A DNA stretch of 64,000 nucleotides from Acanthosoma haemorrhoidale (Eukaryota > Arthropoda > Insecta > Hemiptera > Acanthosomatidae), in contig OV884013.1 of the NCBI GenBank assembly GCA_930367205.1, positions 118,645,827-118,709,826 of the forward strand, in the 5' to 3' direction. The position numbers were made by a program, and so were the translations under genes. How positions within the stretch are numbered: position 1 is the first letter of the stretch; every line of letters begins with the position of its first letter. Shown here piece by piece: positions 1 through 13,800 of this stretch. Below the pieces are notes generated by a model. The model had not been told where the DNA came from, made no database searches, and worked only from the letters and a program-made list of their open reading frames with translations.

Positions 1-235
1 GACGGGTCTTACTACTGTACTATTTGACTCCATATTTGATATGTATGTGCCCCGACAGTGCACTATGTTCAGGAGATTAGGTACAGGGTAGGTTTATAGG
101 TAGTTTATGTGGTCTTGGAATGACCACGAATTCACACTCGGTATCTAAGGGTAGGCGAAAACCGTCTGGATCCCAAAGGCGAGTGTGAACCGGAGAGAGG
201 CTGACTGAATTGCCATGGGAGACACTACTAGAGTA
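1..235 (-). repeat. Dispersed repeat D, partial copy (D1)
   Basis: The reverse complement matches the copies at 13.4-14.2, 14.6-15.0, 22.3-23.0 and 24.0-24.8 kb. The shared core includes GTGGTCATTCCAAGACCACA and the block around CATAGTGCACTGTCGGGGCA. The copy runs off the left edge of the window. Its class is uncertain. Several copies have promoter-like TATA stretches upstream of the core, so an LTR or solo-LTR origin is possible, but no protein region or target duplication was seen. Confidence 0.7.
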
Positions 236-1027
236 CTGTTTTTTGTTTTTGGATAAATATTCATCAATTCCATAAGCCGAAATATCTTTTTTTTTTTTTT
301 CCAAAGCTCTCAGATTCTAAACTAAAGAATAGGGAAAATCGAATTTAGGTGATGGATCCTTTTTTTTTTTAGGAAAACCTATTTGATGGCTGTGTGAAGG
401 AGTTTAAGAGCGTGAAAGACCTTCGCTAAGGTGTTGATGGTCAAACGACAGCGATCCACTGCAGGCATTTTGACCTGTTTATTAGGATATACAATTTTAA
501 AATCTAGAAAGTGTCTATACGAGTTAAAATTGCACTTAATGCTTCTGATATTTATTGTAGCTATGCTACATTTTATAGTTTATGTATGTATGCTATATTG
601 TTTAACTAATACTAATATATTTAAGTATATATGTATGAAAGTCATCCTCAGTGTGCACTTATCGCACTAGTACTGTAAATAAAATAGTTTTCTAGACCTG
701 AATTGTGCGACAAATCGCATAGAATTTTTTCTAATGAGCACATGTTTTCACATGACCTTTTCATGGCATGAAGGTTTCAGTTCTTTTTTTTTTTTTTAAA
801 TCATTGATCAATTCCATGTAGACCAGTAGCCAGAAATTGTTTGCTTCGGGTAGAATTCTATCCTTGCTGTAGTATTTAAATGTCGTTCCTCTGTATGCAT
901 AATATCTTCTTATGGACTACTGCAAACAGATTTCTTTAATTTAGGTATTGATTTAACATGGATCAAGGCGTACAGTATGACTTTAAAGGTGTGGTTTTTT
1001 TTTGCAGTTTTTGAGTGAAAAGAATAG
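236..1027. other. AT-rich DNA with no recognised gene
   Basis: The stretch holds several A/T homopolymer runs and short ORFs without family resemblance. A pyrimidine tract ending in TTTTTTTTTGCAG near 1005 looks like a splice acceptor, but the frame entered there stops quickly. Confidence 0.5.
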
Positions 1028-1830
1028 GTGTCGGACAGATGTTCTGTGATATTATTAGCTCGAAGGAATATTTTCCTCTATTTTTCAACAAATATTACTG
1101 GTCAAGTGCAGCTTTTTTGGTCAAGTTTATGTAAATTGGAGATAATTTATTCATTTTTGGTTGCAATGCTTGGTATCATCTACCTAGTGAGTTTAATTTA
1201 TTTAGCACAAATAACAAAGTGACGCACAACATCTTTCCTGGCATCAGCTGTATCCATGGCAGTGATGTCCACTTCAACCGTGATCTAGTTTGCCAACATT
1301 ATTCTTGTATTAGATTGAGATGATTTGGACAAACCTAACATCTAGCTCAGCAAAGGGCAAGTCATACTGAAAATTCTTTCTTCACTGGGACCAATGAATA
1401 TATTTTTAACTGAAAATAAATTTCGTACAGGATTACTAATGATAAGTATGAAAACATTAAATGTTTTAAAAAGTAATGATTTAATAAAAAAATATCATCA
1501 CTAAATTATAACTATTGCCACTAACTCAAACTTCACAGTCTAGTTTTAGTCAATGTTGAGGTGCCCATAAAATGTCCTAAACAGCAACAGCCTTTCTTAC
1601 TAGTCATTTTAATACTTTTATTGCAGTCTATTGTATCAGTCACTTAAAATTTCTCATTACTAGCTCTAACTGGGGGCTCATATGACCTGTGGTCTAGTAA
1701 TGTCAAGTATAATTAATCATATTACTCGCTTTTTTTTTAACAGGTTGTTTCGACAGTTGGAAATGCATTTCTTAGGAGGAAACAAATTGAGAAGGCCTGC
1801 ATTGAAGAACAACAACCGATGCTCCATTAA
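1028..1830 (+). CDS. Candidate last two exons of an unidentified plus-strand gene
   Basis: A hydrophobic open stretch at 1028-1186 ends ...SFLVAMLGIIYL at a good donor (CTA|GTGAGT). A strong acceptor (a run of T then AACAG, ending 1743) begins a possible terminal exon 1744-1830. The donor is phase 0, and entering the second exon in the same phase gives VVSTVGNAFLRRKQIEKACI and then EEQQPMLH and a stop. The joined piece would be a membrane segment followed by a short charged, presumably cytoplasmic tail. I do not recognise the family. The upstream acceptor of the first piece is weak: the obvious TTTGCAG acceptor leads into a stop. An alternative frame through the second piece is open much further, to about 2017. 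Both the pairing and the coding status are inference; spliced reads would decide. Confidence 0.22.
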
Positions 1831-2670
1831 AGACCTCGTATGTACAACTAAGTGTATGTTAGGGTCTACAGCCCTTCAACCATATAATATAAAACAAGGC
1901 GATTGTGAAAACCAAGTTTTCAGCTCTAAAAGTAGAGTATTTGCCTGCAAAAGTAAGGGGAATCGCAACGATATCAGTAATGTGAAGGAAAGCGGCGATG
2001 ACTTAATAACCACTTGAAAATATATGGATCGGCATTGTTCAGATCAATCTGTTTCCAAACATAAAGAGTTCATCATAATGAAAAAAAAATATAAAAATAT
2101 TTATATTATAATATATGAATTAAGGAAAATATACTTAAATTTGTCATGGAAAAAAAAATGAGTTTTTAATTGTTTAAAATAGTCTCGGAGGATTAGTTCA
2201 ACTAAATGATTTGTATTTATTATATATTTATTATATTCACCCAATTAAATAGATTCATATACAGACATTCATGTAATCTTATCAGCTTATTCATGTATTA
2301 ATCTATGACACCTTAAAATAACATTATCTGATGATTCAACTAAATATTCAGTTGTAGGTTTTTTGTTATCCTTTTACTACGTTTTAATAAGGAGCTCTAT
2401 TTCAGTATTATTTGTTATGTGCATATTTTGGTTTTAGTTTATAGGATATTAGTTTACATTGATATCTAAATTAAAAAAAACAAAAGTTACTCTCTCATAT
2501 CTAGATCACCTCCATTCATAGTAATCTAAATTAGAAGAAATAATGATAAAAAAACATTTAAATATTTGAATGCTTCAACACTTTGAGCCAATCCATCAAA
2601 TTCAATTGTTCAACAATCTTGAATTAGAATTATTCATCAATAGATAACACCTTTGACTGGCTAAAATATA
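1831..2670. other. AT-rich intergenic DNA
   Basis: The stretch lies between the possible plus-strand gene end and the 3' end of the minus-strand CYP4 gene, so the two would be convergent. It contains many A/T runs and no ORF or repeat that I can match elsewhere in the window. Confidence 0.5.
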
Positions 2671-2680
2671 TTTATTTATT
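2671..2680 (-). promoter_or_regulatory. Candidate polyadenylation signal of the CYP4 gene
   Basis: On the minus strand this reads AATAAATAAA, about 145 bases downstream of the CYP4 stop codon. Another AATAAA lies only a few bases after the stop (near 2814) and would leave almost no 3' UTR. The choice is inference from spacing. Confidence 0.4.
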
Positions 2681-2823
2681 ACTTACATAAAGGTTACATA
2701 AAAAAACTTAAAAAAATAGTAACATTTACAAAAAATATAAGAAATTTATAAAAAGATAAAGTATAAAAATATCTCCAATCTGAGGTATACCAAAAAAATA
2801 CACGGAATATAGATTTATTTTTC

Positions 2824-5800
2824 TTATAGTTCTCTTGGGAAGATTTTCATGATAATTGGTTCGGCAGATTTCATGATCAAGACAGGTTCAGCAATCACCG
2901 AAGTTGTAACTGCCACTAGCTTGCAGCGCCTCAGAACTGCTGACAACAATGTTTTCATTTCCATCATTGCAAACCTCTGCCCTATAAGAAGATAATAAAC
3001 AACAGAACTTCACTTGTGTTAGAGAGCAATTTCAAAATACTTTTGTTACTGTGTCTTTTTAAATTATTTCTAGAATAAAAATGATTTTCGGAATTGAGTT
3101 TTAAGAGCCATTTTTTTATGATGAATTTACCTATGCAATTTCTGGGGCCGGCGGAGAAGGCTATGAATGAAAAAGGATGCCTTTCAATCTGTGGAGAGAA
3201 TCGCTCAGGTATAAACTCGTCCGGGTCGACCCAATGCTTTTTTGAACGATGAACCAAAGGTTGTACAATAAATACTGACTCGCCGGCACGAACCACAGTA
3301 TTTTCACCTGAACAAAATATTTAATTTAGAAATTTATCTTCTATTGACATTTTCTTTCCATCTTTTATTAATAGATTAAATATTATATTATAATTGGATC
3401 TGACATAGAGAAGTTATGAAATCATACTTAATTAAAAAATACTTATGTATAAAAATCAATACATTCATTTTGAAAAAAGATGGACTCATGGAAATGTTAT
3501 CGCTGCTAAATGAGGGTTCTCTATGAAAAAAAATGTACTGTTTGTGCTAATTAAAGGGTTTCCAGCACTCTATAAAGAGCACGAATGAGTTGTAAAATCA
3601 TTAATGTTTCGAAGCCAGGGTTATTATCTTTATTCTCATTTCACATTAGTAATTAAAAAGATGTTTAGGAGATACTGAAGTTTAAACAAACCAAAATAAA
3701 AATATACATATGTAAATGTCTCTTATTAAATATTAATACTTTGGGAAAAAAAGTTATCTCAAATACTTAATGAGCTAAATGTTGGAAGAACTAATGAAAA
3801 CAGAAAAAAACAATTGTGGTTTGGTCTAAAAATCAATTTTTTTTCCTCATACTTTTCATTATTACATATTTAACCAGCGTTAATGAAATGATTGAACCAT
3901 GCGTTTAAATTTCTGCTATCCCAGGTACAGAACTAAAGCCTCTTTCATTTTGGCCTGACAATTAATACTGTACAGTGGAAAGAAAAGAAACAAAATAGAA
4001 GTTGACGTTGATCTACTTTTACAATCTGTAAATTTATTATTTAAAAAATATAACAATAATTAAACCTAGAATTAAATCACTCGTATGCAGAATAATTAAG
4101 AATTAATTAATTAAATGTTAATTATTATAATTGAAACTATATTTTACCTATTTTGAGATCTTTGTTCAAAATTCTTGTATGAAATGGCACACTTGGGTAC
4201 AACCGTAACGATTCCTTAATGACCATTTCTAGATATTCCATTTTCTGTAGATCTTGAGTTGTCGGCATTCTTTTATCATGGCCAAATATTTCCATTTGCT
4301 CAGTATAAGCCTTTTCCTAAATGAAATTTCAAATAAATACACATCTGATATTTATTGTGTTGTATATTCAACATCAAAAGAATGTGAGAGGATCTGTTAA
4401 ATTGACAAAAAATAACTAGTATTTGTCCTTTAATGATTTTGTTTAACTAAATAGAATGATAGGTAACTCTTTTAACTTTTTTATCCATTTATTTAGTGGC
4501 ACACATCCACATAGTCATATAGTTGATGTCACTCACCATCTTTTCTTGCCTGAATCGTTCAAATTTCTTCACGCCTGTTATAGAATGATCTTCACAAGCA
4601 GGTAGCCTTGAGATGGAGAAGTCCTGTTCTTGTGAACTTCTTCCAACAGGAGACATCTTGAGAAAGATCTCATAAGTTTTTTTTCGATTGATTGGCAAAT
4701 GCTGGCCCATTTCCAAAAGGTGGGAATCTACCAGTGTCCCAGTATATCTGCATTTATCCTTGGTCCAAGAGTAAGAATTAAAAAAAACACGTTTTAAAGT
4801 CTTTACGACTCCACATCTTGGACATAAATTCTTGTTGAGAAGAGACGCTCTCAAGAAAGCTTAGTGTGAGATCCTCTATGCCACCTATAGCTGTATATCA
4901 TTTAGCGTGGAACAGCTAGCTTTAAACTGCTTTCTTGACGGAGAATAATCGGGTAAGTAAATTGTGTTCACTGTAAACTTCACATCTCATGACTGAAGGC
5001 TTTTTGACAAAACACTAGCTATATATGTTTATTTAATATTTCTTTAAAGATTTTATTTTACTATAATGAATAGCCTCTGTTAAGATACAGTAATTAAGTA
5101 AGACACTGTGATTCAAGAAAAAATAAATTTATCATGATGATTTTTCAAAAGTTTGTTGAGTCGTCCTTTTATCTTAACATTGCATGACTTAAGCCCTTTT
5201 GACCAATCACCAGAACCGTTCACACCAATTAACGAACCATTGCTTGTTTCATTTATGACACTGCATGAGTTTAGGAGAAGGATAATGTAGCAGATAGGAA
5301 AATGTGACGTGTAAATGATAAACGTATTTTCATGAAAAATGTCATGACTCCAGAACAAGCTACTCACAATAATCAGATTGGACACCAGGGTGAAGCCATA
5401 AAAAGATGAAAATTCAAAAAATGACTGATTAGATACTATTAAAATCAATAATCAATTATCTTACCTGTGCAATGGGATGATTCGCTAACAGAAAGTGTGT
5501 AAACATCAAAGATGCTGAAACAGTATCGTGGCCCTGCAACATAAAACATAAGGCGTGATGAAAATAAATGAATATTGAATTATTAGTAGGTAATTAACTT
5601 TCATTTTGGAATTTTTATATAACTACGCAATGATGCTACTAATAATAATTATATAATACACACTCCATCAAAGGGGTGTTGGGGTGATTTCTCAAGGTGT
5701 GGTTGGGCAAGGCTGTTCTGTAACCTCCTGAATGAGAGGAAGTCGAAGTTAGAGTCGCCATTGTCTTTCTGACATGTGCTCCCCCTTCATACCGCAACTA

Positions 5801-8800
5801 TTCGCATGAGGGTGAGTTCTTCAGACTCTTCTCTACCCGTACTACTGATTTGGAGTTTCTCTGACTCCACCCCCTCAAATCATTTTTCTTCTAGCACTTG
5901 TTTTTCATATATTTTTTTTTTGTTTTCTCTTGTTCTTTTATAGCTCTTCTGTCTCTGAGAAGTTTTAAATATCTCAGGTAGAATAGTCATTCGAGTCTAT
6001 CAGACTTAGACCCTTCTCTGACCATCAAACTAGGCTCCTTGGTCAGTGAGGTAATTCTTTTATATTGCAGCAGTAACTTTATTTGTTTATTACGATTAAG
6101 TTGATTTCAGGAAGTAGGTGATGAATTGGAAGAACGGGTAGAAGTCAGTTAGCGATTGACCTGTAGGTAAGAGAGACCGTGGTCATTAGGAGTTAGTTAT
6201 AACAAATTCATTTAACGGGTGATCGGGATTAGTTAGAAGAACTTGGTGTTGAAGAGACTCCATCTTGCCAGCACCAATCAAGAATGTATTTAATTATTTA
6301 TATATTATGTTCTGTAATTCTTGGAGTAGATACATATTATTTAAATTATATATAATTTGTCCTAAGACATTTATGTTGTTATGAAATAATTAAATATCCA
6401 AAGAGAGTTTGTAGAATACAATACAAATTTAATTTAAGAAAAGTACCTCAAACATAAATGTATCCACTTCTTCTTGAATATCAGCTTCGGTAAACAGTCC
6501 TGGATTTAAATTGTCCAATTCTAATAGTGTGTCCAAGAAAGCTTTCCTTTGAACTAAAATAATTAAAAGTATACATTATTATTTCTTTATTTGTAAAGTA
6601 TTGAATTGATAACAAAATTACTAAGTCTGTCCCCATATATGATTATAGCATGTGGAAACTTTATCTATTAATAAAATTTGATGAAAATCTATTATCCCTC
6701 ATCAAACCGAATCAATTCGTCCAATTAGTTACATTTTATTATTTTTTTTTAATTGATGCTGGGTGTAATTCAATAGCATGTTATAGCATTACGGTAAGAA
6801 TTTCAATGATTTAAATAAGGTTTTCAGCATAACTGTTCAAATATAATCTTACCTTTGTTTTTGTTAATTTTATCATCAGATTCCATTTTTTCAGAGAGAA
6901 ATAACTCTTTTCTCTTCGTAATCACCTACAAAAAAAAAAGCACACATGAAGAATAGTCAATGTTTTATAGTACTGGGTTTTTACTAAGCTCGTTTACGAC
7001 GAAGTTAAACAAAAAATTGTTGTTTATTACATTTTAAAAAAGACAGACTTAGCAATTTAAGAAACCCATAGTTATGTTTCCATTCAGTTTCTGAACTAGT
7101 ACTTTCCTAGTATTAGTATTTTCCAAGGTGAAAAGGAGTTAAGTGTTTTGGAACTGTATCGACAACACTTTAATATTTTAGCAACATATAGAAAAAAATA
7201 AAGATGAACTCAAGACCAAGGCTACATAACGTTTCCAAGCTGGCATAACTCTCGATTAGTTAAGAATGTATTAACTGCTTGAATGGTATATTTGCTTTGC
7301 AGAATGCTGAACACTATTAAAGGGTGCCCCAGAATTAACGAAAGATTTGAATTTGCCACCATTTGTGCAGTAAAGCTCTGGCAACCCTAAAAAAAAAACA
7401 ATTTGACAGCTGACAGTTTAGGGTTAGGGTTACACGATAGAACAACGTGTCTTTATTCTTGAACATTATCTCAAAAATAATGAAAGTTTGGCGGCCGCAG
7501 TTCGAAAATTTTATACAAAATATGCTCGGAATAGTGTTTTGACTTCATCAACTGTCAAGAGATTAATTGAAAAATTTAGGTTGACTGGATCAGTTGGAGA
7601 CACTAAACACACTGGTCATCCAAAAACAAGCCGATCAAATGTCAATATCGAAGCAGTGCGTGAGAGTGTTGTTGAAAATCCAACACACAGTTCTTTGTGC
7701 CGAAATTGGATGATATTTATGTGGCCAATAGGTGGTTTCAACAAGATGGTACCACATGCCATACATCCCATGAAACAATTCAAATACTGCATGAGACATT
7801 TCCAGGTCGTGTACTCTCTCGTTTCGGTGAACCGAATTGGCCCCCTAGATCGTGTGATTTAACACCTTTAGATTTCTTTTTATGGGGTTATTTGAAGTCA
7901 AAGGTGTGTGTCAACAAGCCTACATCCACCCGTGCATTAAAAGAGGAAATTCAAGGCTGCATCAACGAAATTCAACCACAATTATGCCAAATGGTCATGT
8001 AAAATTTCGACAAAAGAGTGCGTATGTGCCAGCTAAGTCGTGGAGGTCATTTGCCTGATGAGTTATTCCATAAATAACCCTCTCCTATTTAAGTAAATAG
8101 GAACTTATTTTTAAAAATTATTTTAAAAAATTTATTGAATTATAAAGTTATAATTCAATAAAAAAATAACAACAAAAATACTAAAAACTGTGTTTTCTAT
8201 TTAAATCAAATCTTGAGTTAATTCTGGGACACCCTTTATAAACAAGCTTAGTTTCTTCACACGTTCACGTGACTGCGAGGACCACCACGTTACTTCCAAA
8301 GAGATCGATTTGGAGTGCACTTAAAGAAGAACTTGTGTTTGGTAAATTCAATTTTTATTCATAATTTTTCAAGTACATTTTTACATGAATATATATAAAT
8401 GGAGTAGAACTGGACCTTTTTGATGCAATGACTCATAGACGTTGCACTTTACATACAAAATTGTAGCTTTCACTGATATCAAAATTACGTTCATTTATAC
8501 CACGTTAGAAACGTTTACGATAAACTACATGAACACATCCACTGAAACAGGAACTGTCTTAGGTTACTACCTAACATTCTATGACGACTTAAAAGACGTT
8601 TTATTTAGAGATAGTCTAAATTAAGTTCATTGAATTCTTCAAACTTGGCTTTAAAACAATATAGCGGAAGAATCTTTGGAAGCCCCATCTTCACGTCAGT
8701 CATACTTAAAGCACATTCAATGGTTGTGACGTTAGACACAGTTGTAAATAAATAAAAAAATAAATACCTGTTTTGCAAATTTGTGCAGAATGTCTATAGA

Positions 8801-8970
8801 TTTATAATATGCTTTACCAGCATTAGAAAGGCGATAAACAAACTCCGAATATAACCAAAACTGGAGACTTCTTTCCAATATACTATTAACAGCCCTAGAA
8901 AATAGAAGAAAATTTATACAAAACATTGAATAAAAAGCTTATATCACTATGCGAACGTTTTTTAGGCATA

Positions 8971-9043
<73 letters not shown>

Positions 9044-10749
9044 TCTGCACTGGCGCTTGCTGCTCTACTCGAACCATTGCTTTCTTATATACCAGACATT
9101 ATAGGCCACATAAACTACTTATAAACCTACCCTGTTCCTCTTCTCCCTAACATAGTGCACTGTCGAGGCACACCTTCTAAGATCTTATGGAGTCAGATCA
9201 AAACGAATTAAGCTGCCCGCCGACCAGGCCGCCAGCCAGGGTGAAAGATCACTGGTCCACCCGTTTTATCTCTTTCTAGTCGCTCGCCGGACGGCGGCTA
9301 GATGTTGTAGCGACCCTAGCGGCGGCGGGCGTCTCCTCATATCCTCATATTTAAGGGATCCTCATATCTGATAATCCGACAATAACTTTACAATATGTAG
9401 GGGGAAAACAGGCTGTATGTGGAACAGCAATATGTTGCATTATAAAATGGCGTTTTGTCACCAGTGAAATGTTCGATTGTTAATTGGTTGTATGAATAGA
9501 ATCGTAACAATTCGGAACCGTAAAATTTATGTTTCACTTGCGCAGATATACGTTTCCGATAGTATATCCCACTTTTTATTCATAGGAGTGACGTTAATCA
9601 ATAATAATAATTAATTATTAGTTAATAATTAATAACAAGGAGTTGTCACTTCTCTCAGGAATATTGAAACAAAACCAAAAATTATGAGAAAAATTATTCT
9701 TATTAAATTATTAAAATATTCTTACTCCCTGATAGAAGCTGTGTATTCATTCTGTATTTTGTCTTCGGTATTCAATTTAACGCCCATTGCAGTTTCTAGA
9801 GAAAAAATAAGGAGAAGTATCTTCATTCAATAATAGTATAAAGCTTAGTATAAAATCTAGCCACTAGCTTAAAATTGTCAATGTTGTTATCGGAATGTAA
9901 TTTGATAAAAATATTGTGTTGGTTCTTACCACATATAATCCTGAGAGTATTCGCATGAATAATCTCTTGAATTTTTATCGGTTTTCCTCCAGTTGCCAAT
10001 AATGCGTCAACATATGTCTCTGCATTCCGAGAGACGTCCTCTAAGGAGGAATCCAAAATCTTGAAGTGGAAACTTGGCGTTAACAATTTTCTCCGTAAAT
10101 GCCATTTTGCACCTGTTCACAAGACAAATAACGAATATAAATTATGAAAGTCTTCAAATGGATTTGATTTTTAATAACGACGATAAGAATTAAATTTAAA
10201 TTAATGAAATTATTTAAAATTTGAGTATCAAGGGGAAAGTGTAAAATTCAGAGCGAATGATTTTTGAAAAAAGTGTTTTTTCCTTGTTAAGTATTTAATA
10301 AAAAAAAACCATGGATGTGACCACAATAAGTGGTTTTTCGTTTTTAGCTCGATGTGCGCCAGGTATTCCAGGTTATAATATACTAAATACAAATATCATA
10401 ATTATAAATTTGAAATAAGTAGTTGCCGATCATTGCAAATTTTAATAATAAAGATTACGTAGTAGAATCCACTAACCATTTGACAAGAGAAGACCTTCAT
10501 TCAGCCAAGACTTGAAAAATGAATATTCTCTTGTTCCTTTTGTGATGTGTGCTGCGCTGCTGAGCACTGGCTAGAAAATATACATATTAAAAAATAAATA
10601 AATATACAATTGAAATTGTTTTACTGGCATCATTTGATATTGGCCTGATCCCAAAGGCGAGTGTGAACCGGAGAGTGGCAGTCTGGACCGATGGGGGAGA
10701 CGCTACTCGGTACATGTAGGGCCTCAGAAATCGTCCCGACGAATCCCTC

Positions 10750-10842
<93 letters not shown>

Positions 10843-13800
10843 TGTTTACTTCAAGTATCTGATGCTGACTGTCTGAAGAAGTTCAGTATTTCCGCCTTAT
10901 AGGCACGCCATTCCTGCCTACAGTGGACGAGGGAGCTGTTTATGTTGGCTAATCAGTGGCTACTACGCCCACATCCCTAGTGAGCTCTTGCCGAGTTAGG
11001 ATCTAGTGTCCTCTCTCTATACGGACGCCGAAGATTTATTGATAAAATAAATAATGAAAGTATGATACCCTTGAAATTAAACACTATTAATAATAAATAA
11101 TTCTACAAATTCTACATTGTTGTCTGCCTCGTACATTGTCGTATTAACATTAATTCCTTGCGTCTTATTCAATTATCAATTAATTGCGTCAATTATATTC
11201 AGCTATAAATCCGGAAGAAAGAAGCTCCCGAAATCCTTCGTCTTAGACGGCAAAGAGTGCCCTGTAAGCAACAAGCTATGCTACCTTGGGATTACCCTCG
11301 GTAGAAACTTGCCGTTCACAACACATCTCGGCAAGAAGTTAAAGAGTGTTAGGAAGAAATTCTTCAGCCTCGGACACCTACTTCACAGCCCGGCTTTATC
11401 GGTACGCCTCAAGCTGCTGATATACCAGAGCGTCCTAAGACCTGCTTTGATGTATGGGACCCCTCTCTTCAAGTATCTGACTCCTAACACTCTCAAAACG
11501 CTCCAGCAATTTCAGAACAGAGTTCTTCACACCTCCCTCAAACATACCCCGTTCGACCGAATGAAGGCAGACGAGATGCATAAAAAATTTGAAGTGCTCA
11601 CCATTCAAGACTTCATCAAGAGAAGACACATCAAATTTTTCGACTCACTCAGACATAGCCACAACCCACTATTCTCCGACCTTCAACCACCACCAATGCC
11701 CGTCCGATGGAAACACTGCTGGACCGCCGAAGCCTGGAGACAGATGGATGTGATCGAACCCTAGCCCCCTGACGGAGACTGAAGATCTACACCCAGCCGA
11801 GAGATTGAGGCCGATCTCCCGGCCGACTCAACCGAAGCTACAAGACCCCATCTACCTGTTTGAGCAGGGCCGACCTTCCGGCCGAGAGGCCGACTTATTT
11901 CATACTTCGGGGCGGGCCAGGCTTGACCTGGCCGACTACAAACCATTGCCTAGGTACCCCTAGGCTCCACCCTCGGTAGACTCTCACTACCTTCCTGATT
12001 CCACCCGCCTCCTTTAGGCATTCCACACCCTATATCCTTCTCATACATCCTTCAAATGGGGGACTCCCCTTAGTGAAAGGCACTCATTAGCCCAAAATAA
12101 TTTTCCTTTATTTTTCCCACATCCTATTTTTATAAGTTTGAGAGCTAAGAAAAAAACAACAACGAAACATTATGCTATTATCTTTAGGCACTGTACAGTC
12201 AGAAGCAATAATTTTCACAAAGCGCTGGGCACATTTCATTTACCATCTTTCCATAAACTCTGAACACATCCCGTCCTTAAAATCAGTCCAGTATCTTTGT
12301 TTGGCCCTAGGCAACAGAAACTTAACATTTACAAAACATATCAACGGGAATACTTAAAAATAATAAAAAACAAAATAAACAAACTGTTCCTATATATTAT
12401 CAATAAACCAAATAAAGTCCCCAAAACAAACATATACTCTACAAATGAGTCATCCGATCACAAATGACCTATGATTCACCAGTATGGAGTTCCACTTGGA
12501 AAACGAACTATAGTAACCTAGGAAGAATTCAAAACCAATAAATGCGATTCATCAATAACAACTAACTATGCGTGTCTCACAACTCCCCACAATTCAACAA
12601 TTTGCCTATTTTCAAACTGAAAATCGTTTCAATAAAACAATATCTTCTAAAAATTTACTTATTTGGGAGACTGGTAACTACAGAAAAAACTTCTAATAAG
12701 ATACACTCGTAAAGTAACTAAAAATTGGCTGCTAAATTAAAATTTTCTGTTGCATTTAGAGTAGATTCAATTTAGAGTAAAATACTCCACAATTGAAGTA
12801 CGGAATAGGTTAAATAAAGTTTGGGTGCACCCTCCCAAAAAAAAACTTCTAATGTCTAGATAAAAATCTTGTTTACGATTACCTAAAATATTATCTTAAT
12901 TTAACTTTTTTTTTTTAAATTCGTAAACAAGGTTTTTTTCTTGAATATGTTTTAATTGTATTTTTCCTATTATTTAAATGTTGTGTATATATCATTATGC
13001 AATAGTCATCACAATAACGTGGGAAGGACACCGGAACATGTGACGACAATCCAACAAGTAGTAAAGTTGTATACTAAATTCTAATAATGATTTATTGCCT
13101 CTCTTATATTTTAGTTGCTATTTTGGAATGGATTGTCATATTATTAGCTTTAATTGGGGTCAATCGGTACGACAATTCTTTACAAATGATGATGCAGCCT
13201 GTTAAAATAATTTCTATATTAATAACTCACAGTCATATCTCACCAGATGACACGCTATGGGTCATGTTGATTTTAAATAACATTCTGTGGGCAAGCACCA
13301 ATGTTAAATTTTACTCGTGTTGTGGCAACCTCTTAATTATAAATAATTAGAAGTTCCCCTCTTCTCAGCCCAGAAAATATCTATGTATGTTTCCATATTT
13401 TCATAATAAAGCTTATGACGTCAGTCAGAGAGGGGGGAGAAGCTAGTGGGGGAAACAGCGGCAGGTGGGGGAACCATCCCCACCACGGCTGGGTTACCTA
13501 CATAACCACCCCGTCTTAGGGCGGATCTCAGAAAGAACCGAACCGGCACCTAGAACACTTCTCTCCCTCTCTGCATTGGCGCTTGCTGCTCTACTCAAAC
13601 CATGGTCTTCTCATTCAACTATCTCTGCATTTCTCTCTCCTAACCTCGCTATGTTTTAGTCCGGCGTTGTCAGACCCCACACCTTCCTAGTGGGAATCTC
13701 TGCCTTCATCTTGCTAAAACTAGCACCTCCTTGGGAGCGATCTCTCCCTCGCGGACGACGGTTGTCGTGGCCCTACAAACTTTACCTAGCGTCTCCCGCG

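Noticed and set aside
2982..3296. 104-codon frame as a stand-alone P450 fragment or pseudogene
   Set aside because: It is exon 11 of the full CYP4 gene read past its donor into the intron. The complete gene is intact.
8895..9150. Leu-Ser and Arg-Glu dipeptide frames
   Set aside because: They are translations of the CT microsatellite inside repeat D, on both strands.
10691..10876. Arg-Glu repeat frame
   Set aside because: Translation of the GA tract in D3, not a gene.
11435..11629. Minus-strand open frame in LINE-C
   Set aside because: Shadow of the plus-strand RT frame, which has recognisable motifs. The same applies to 42583-42934.
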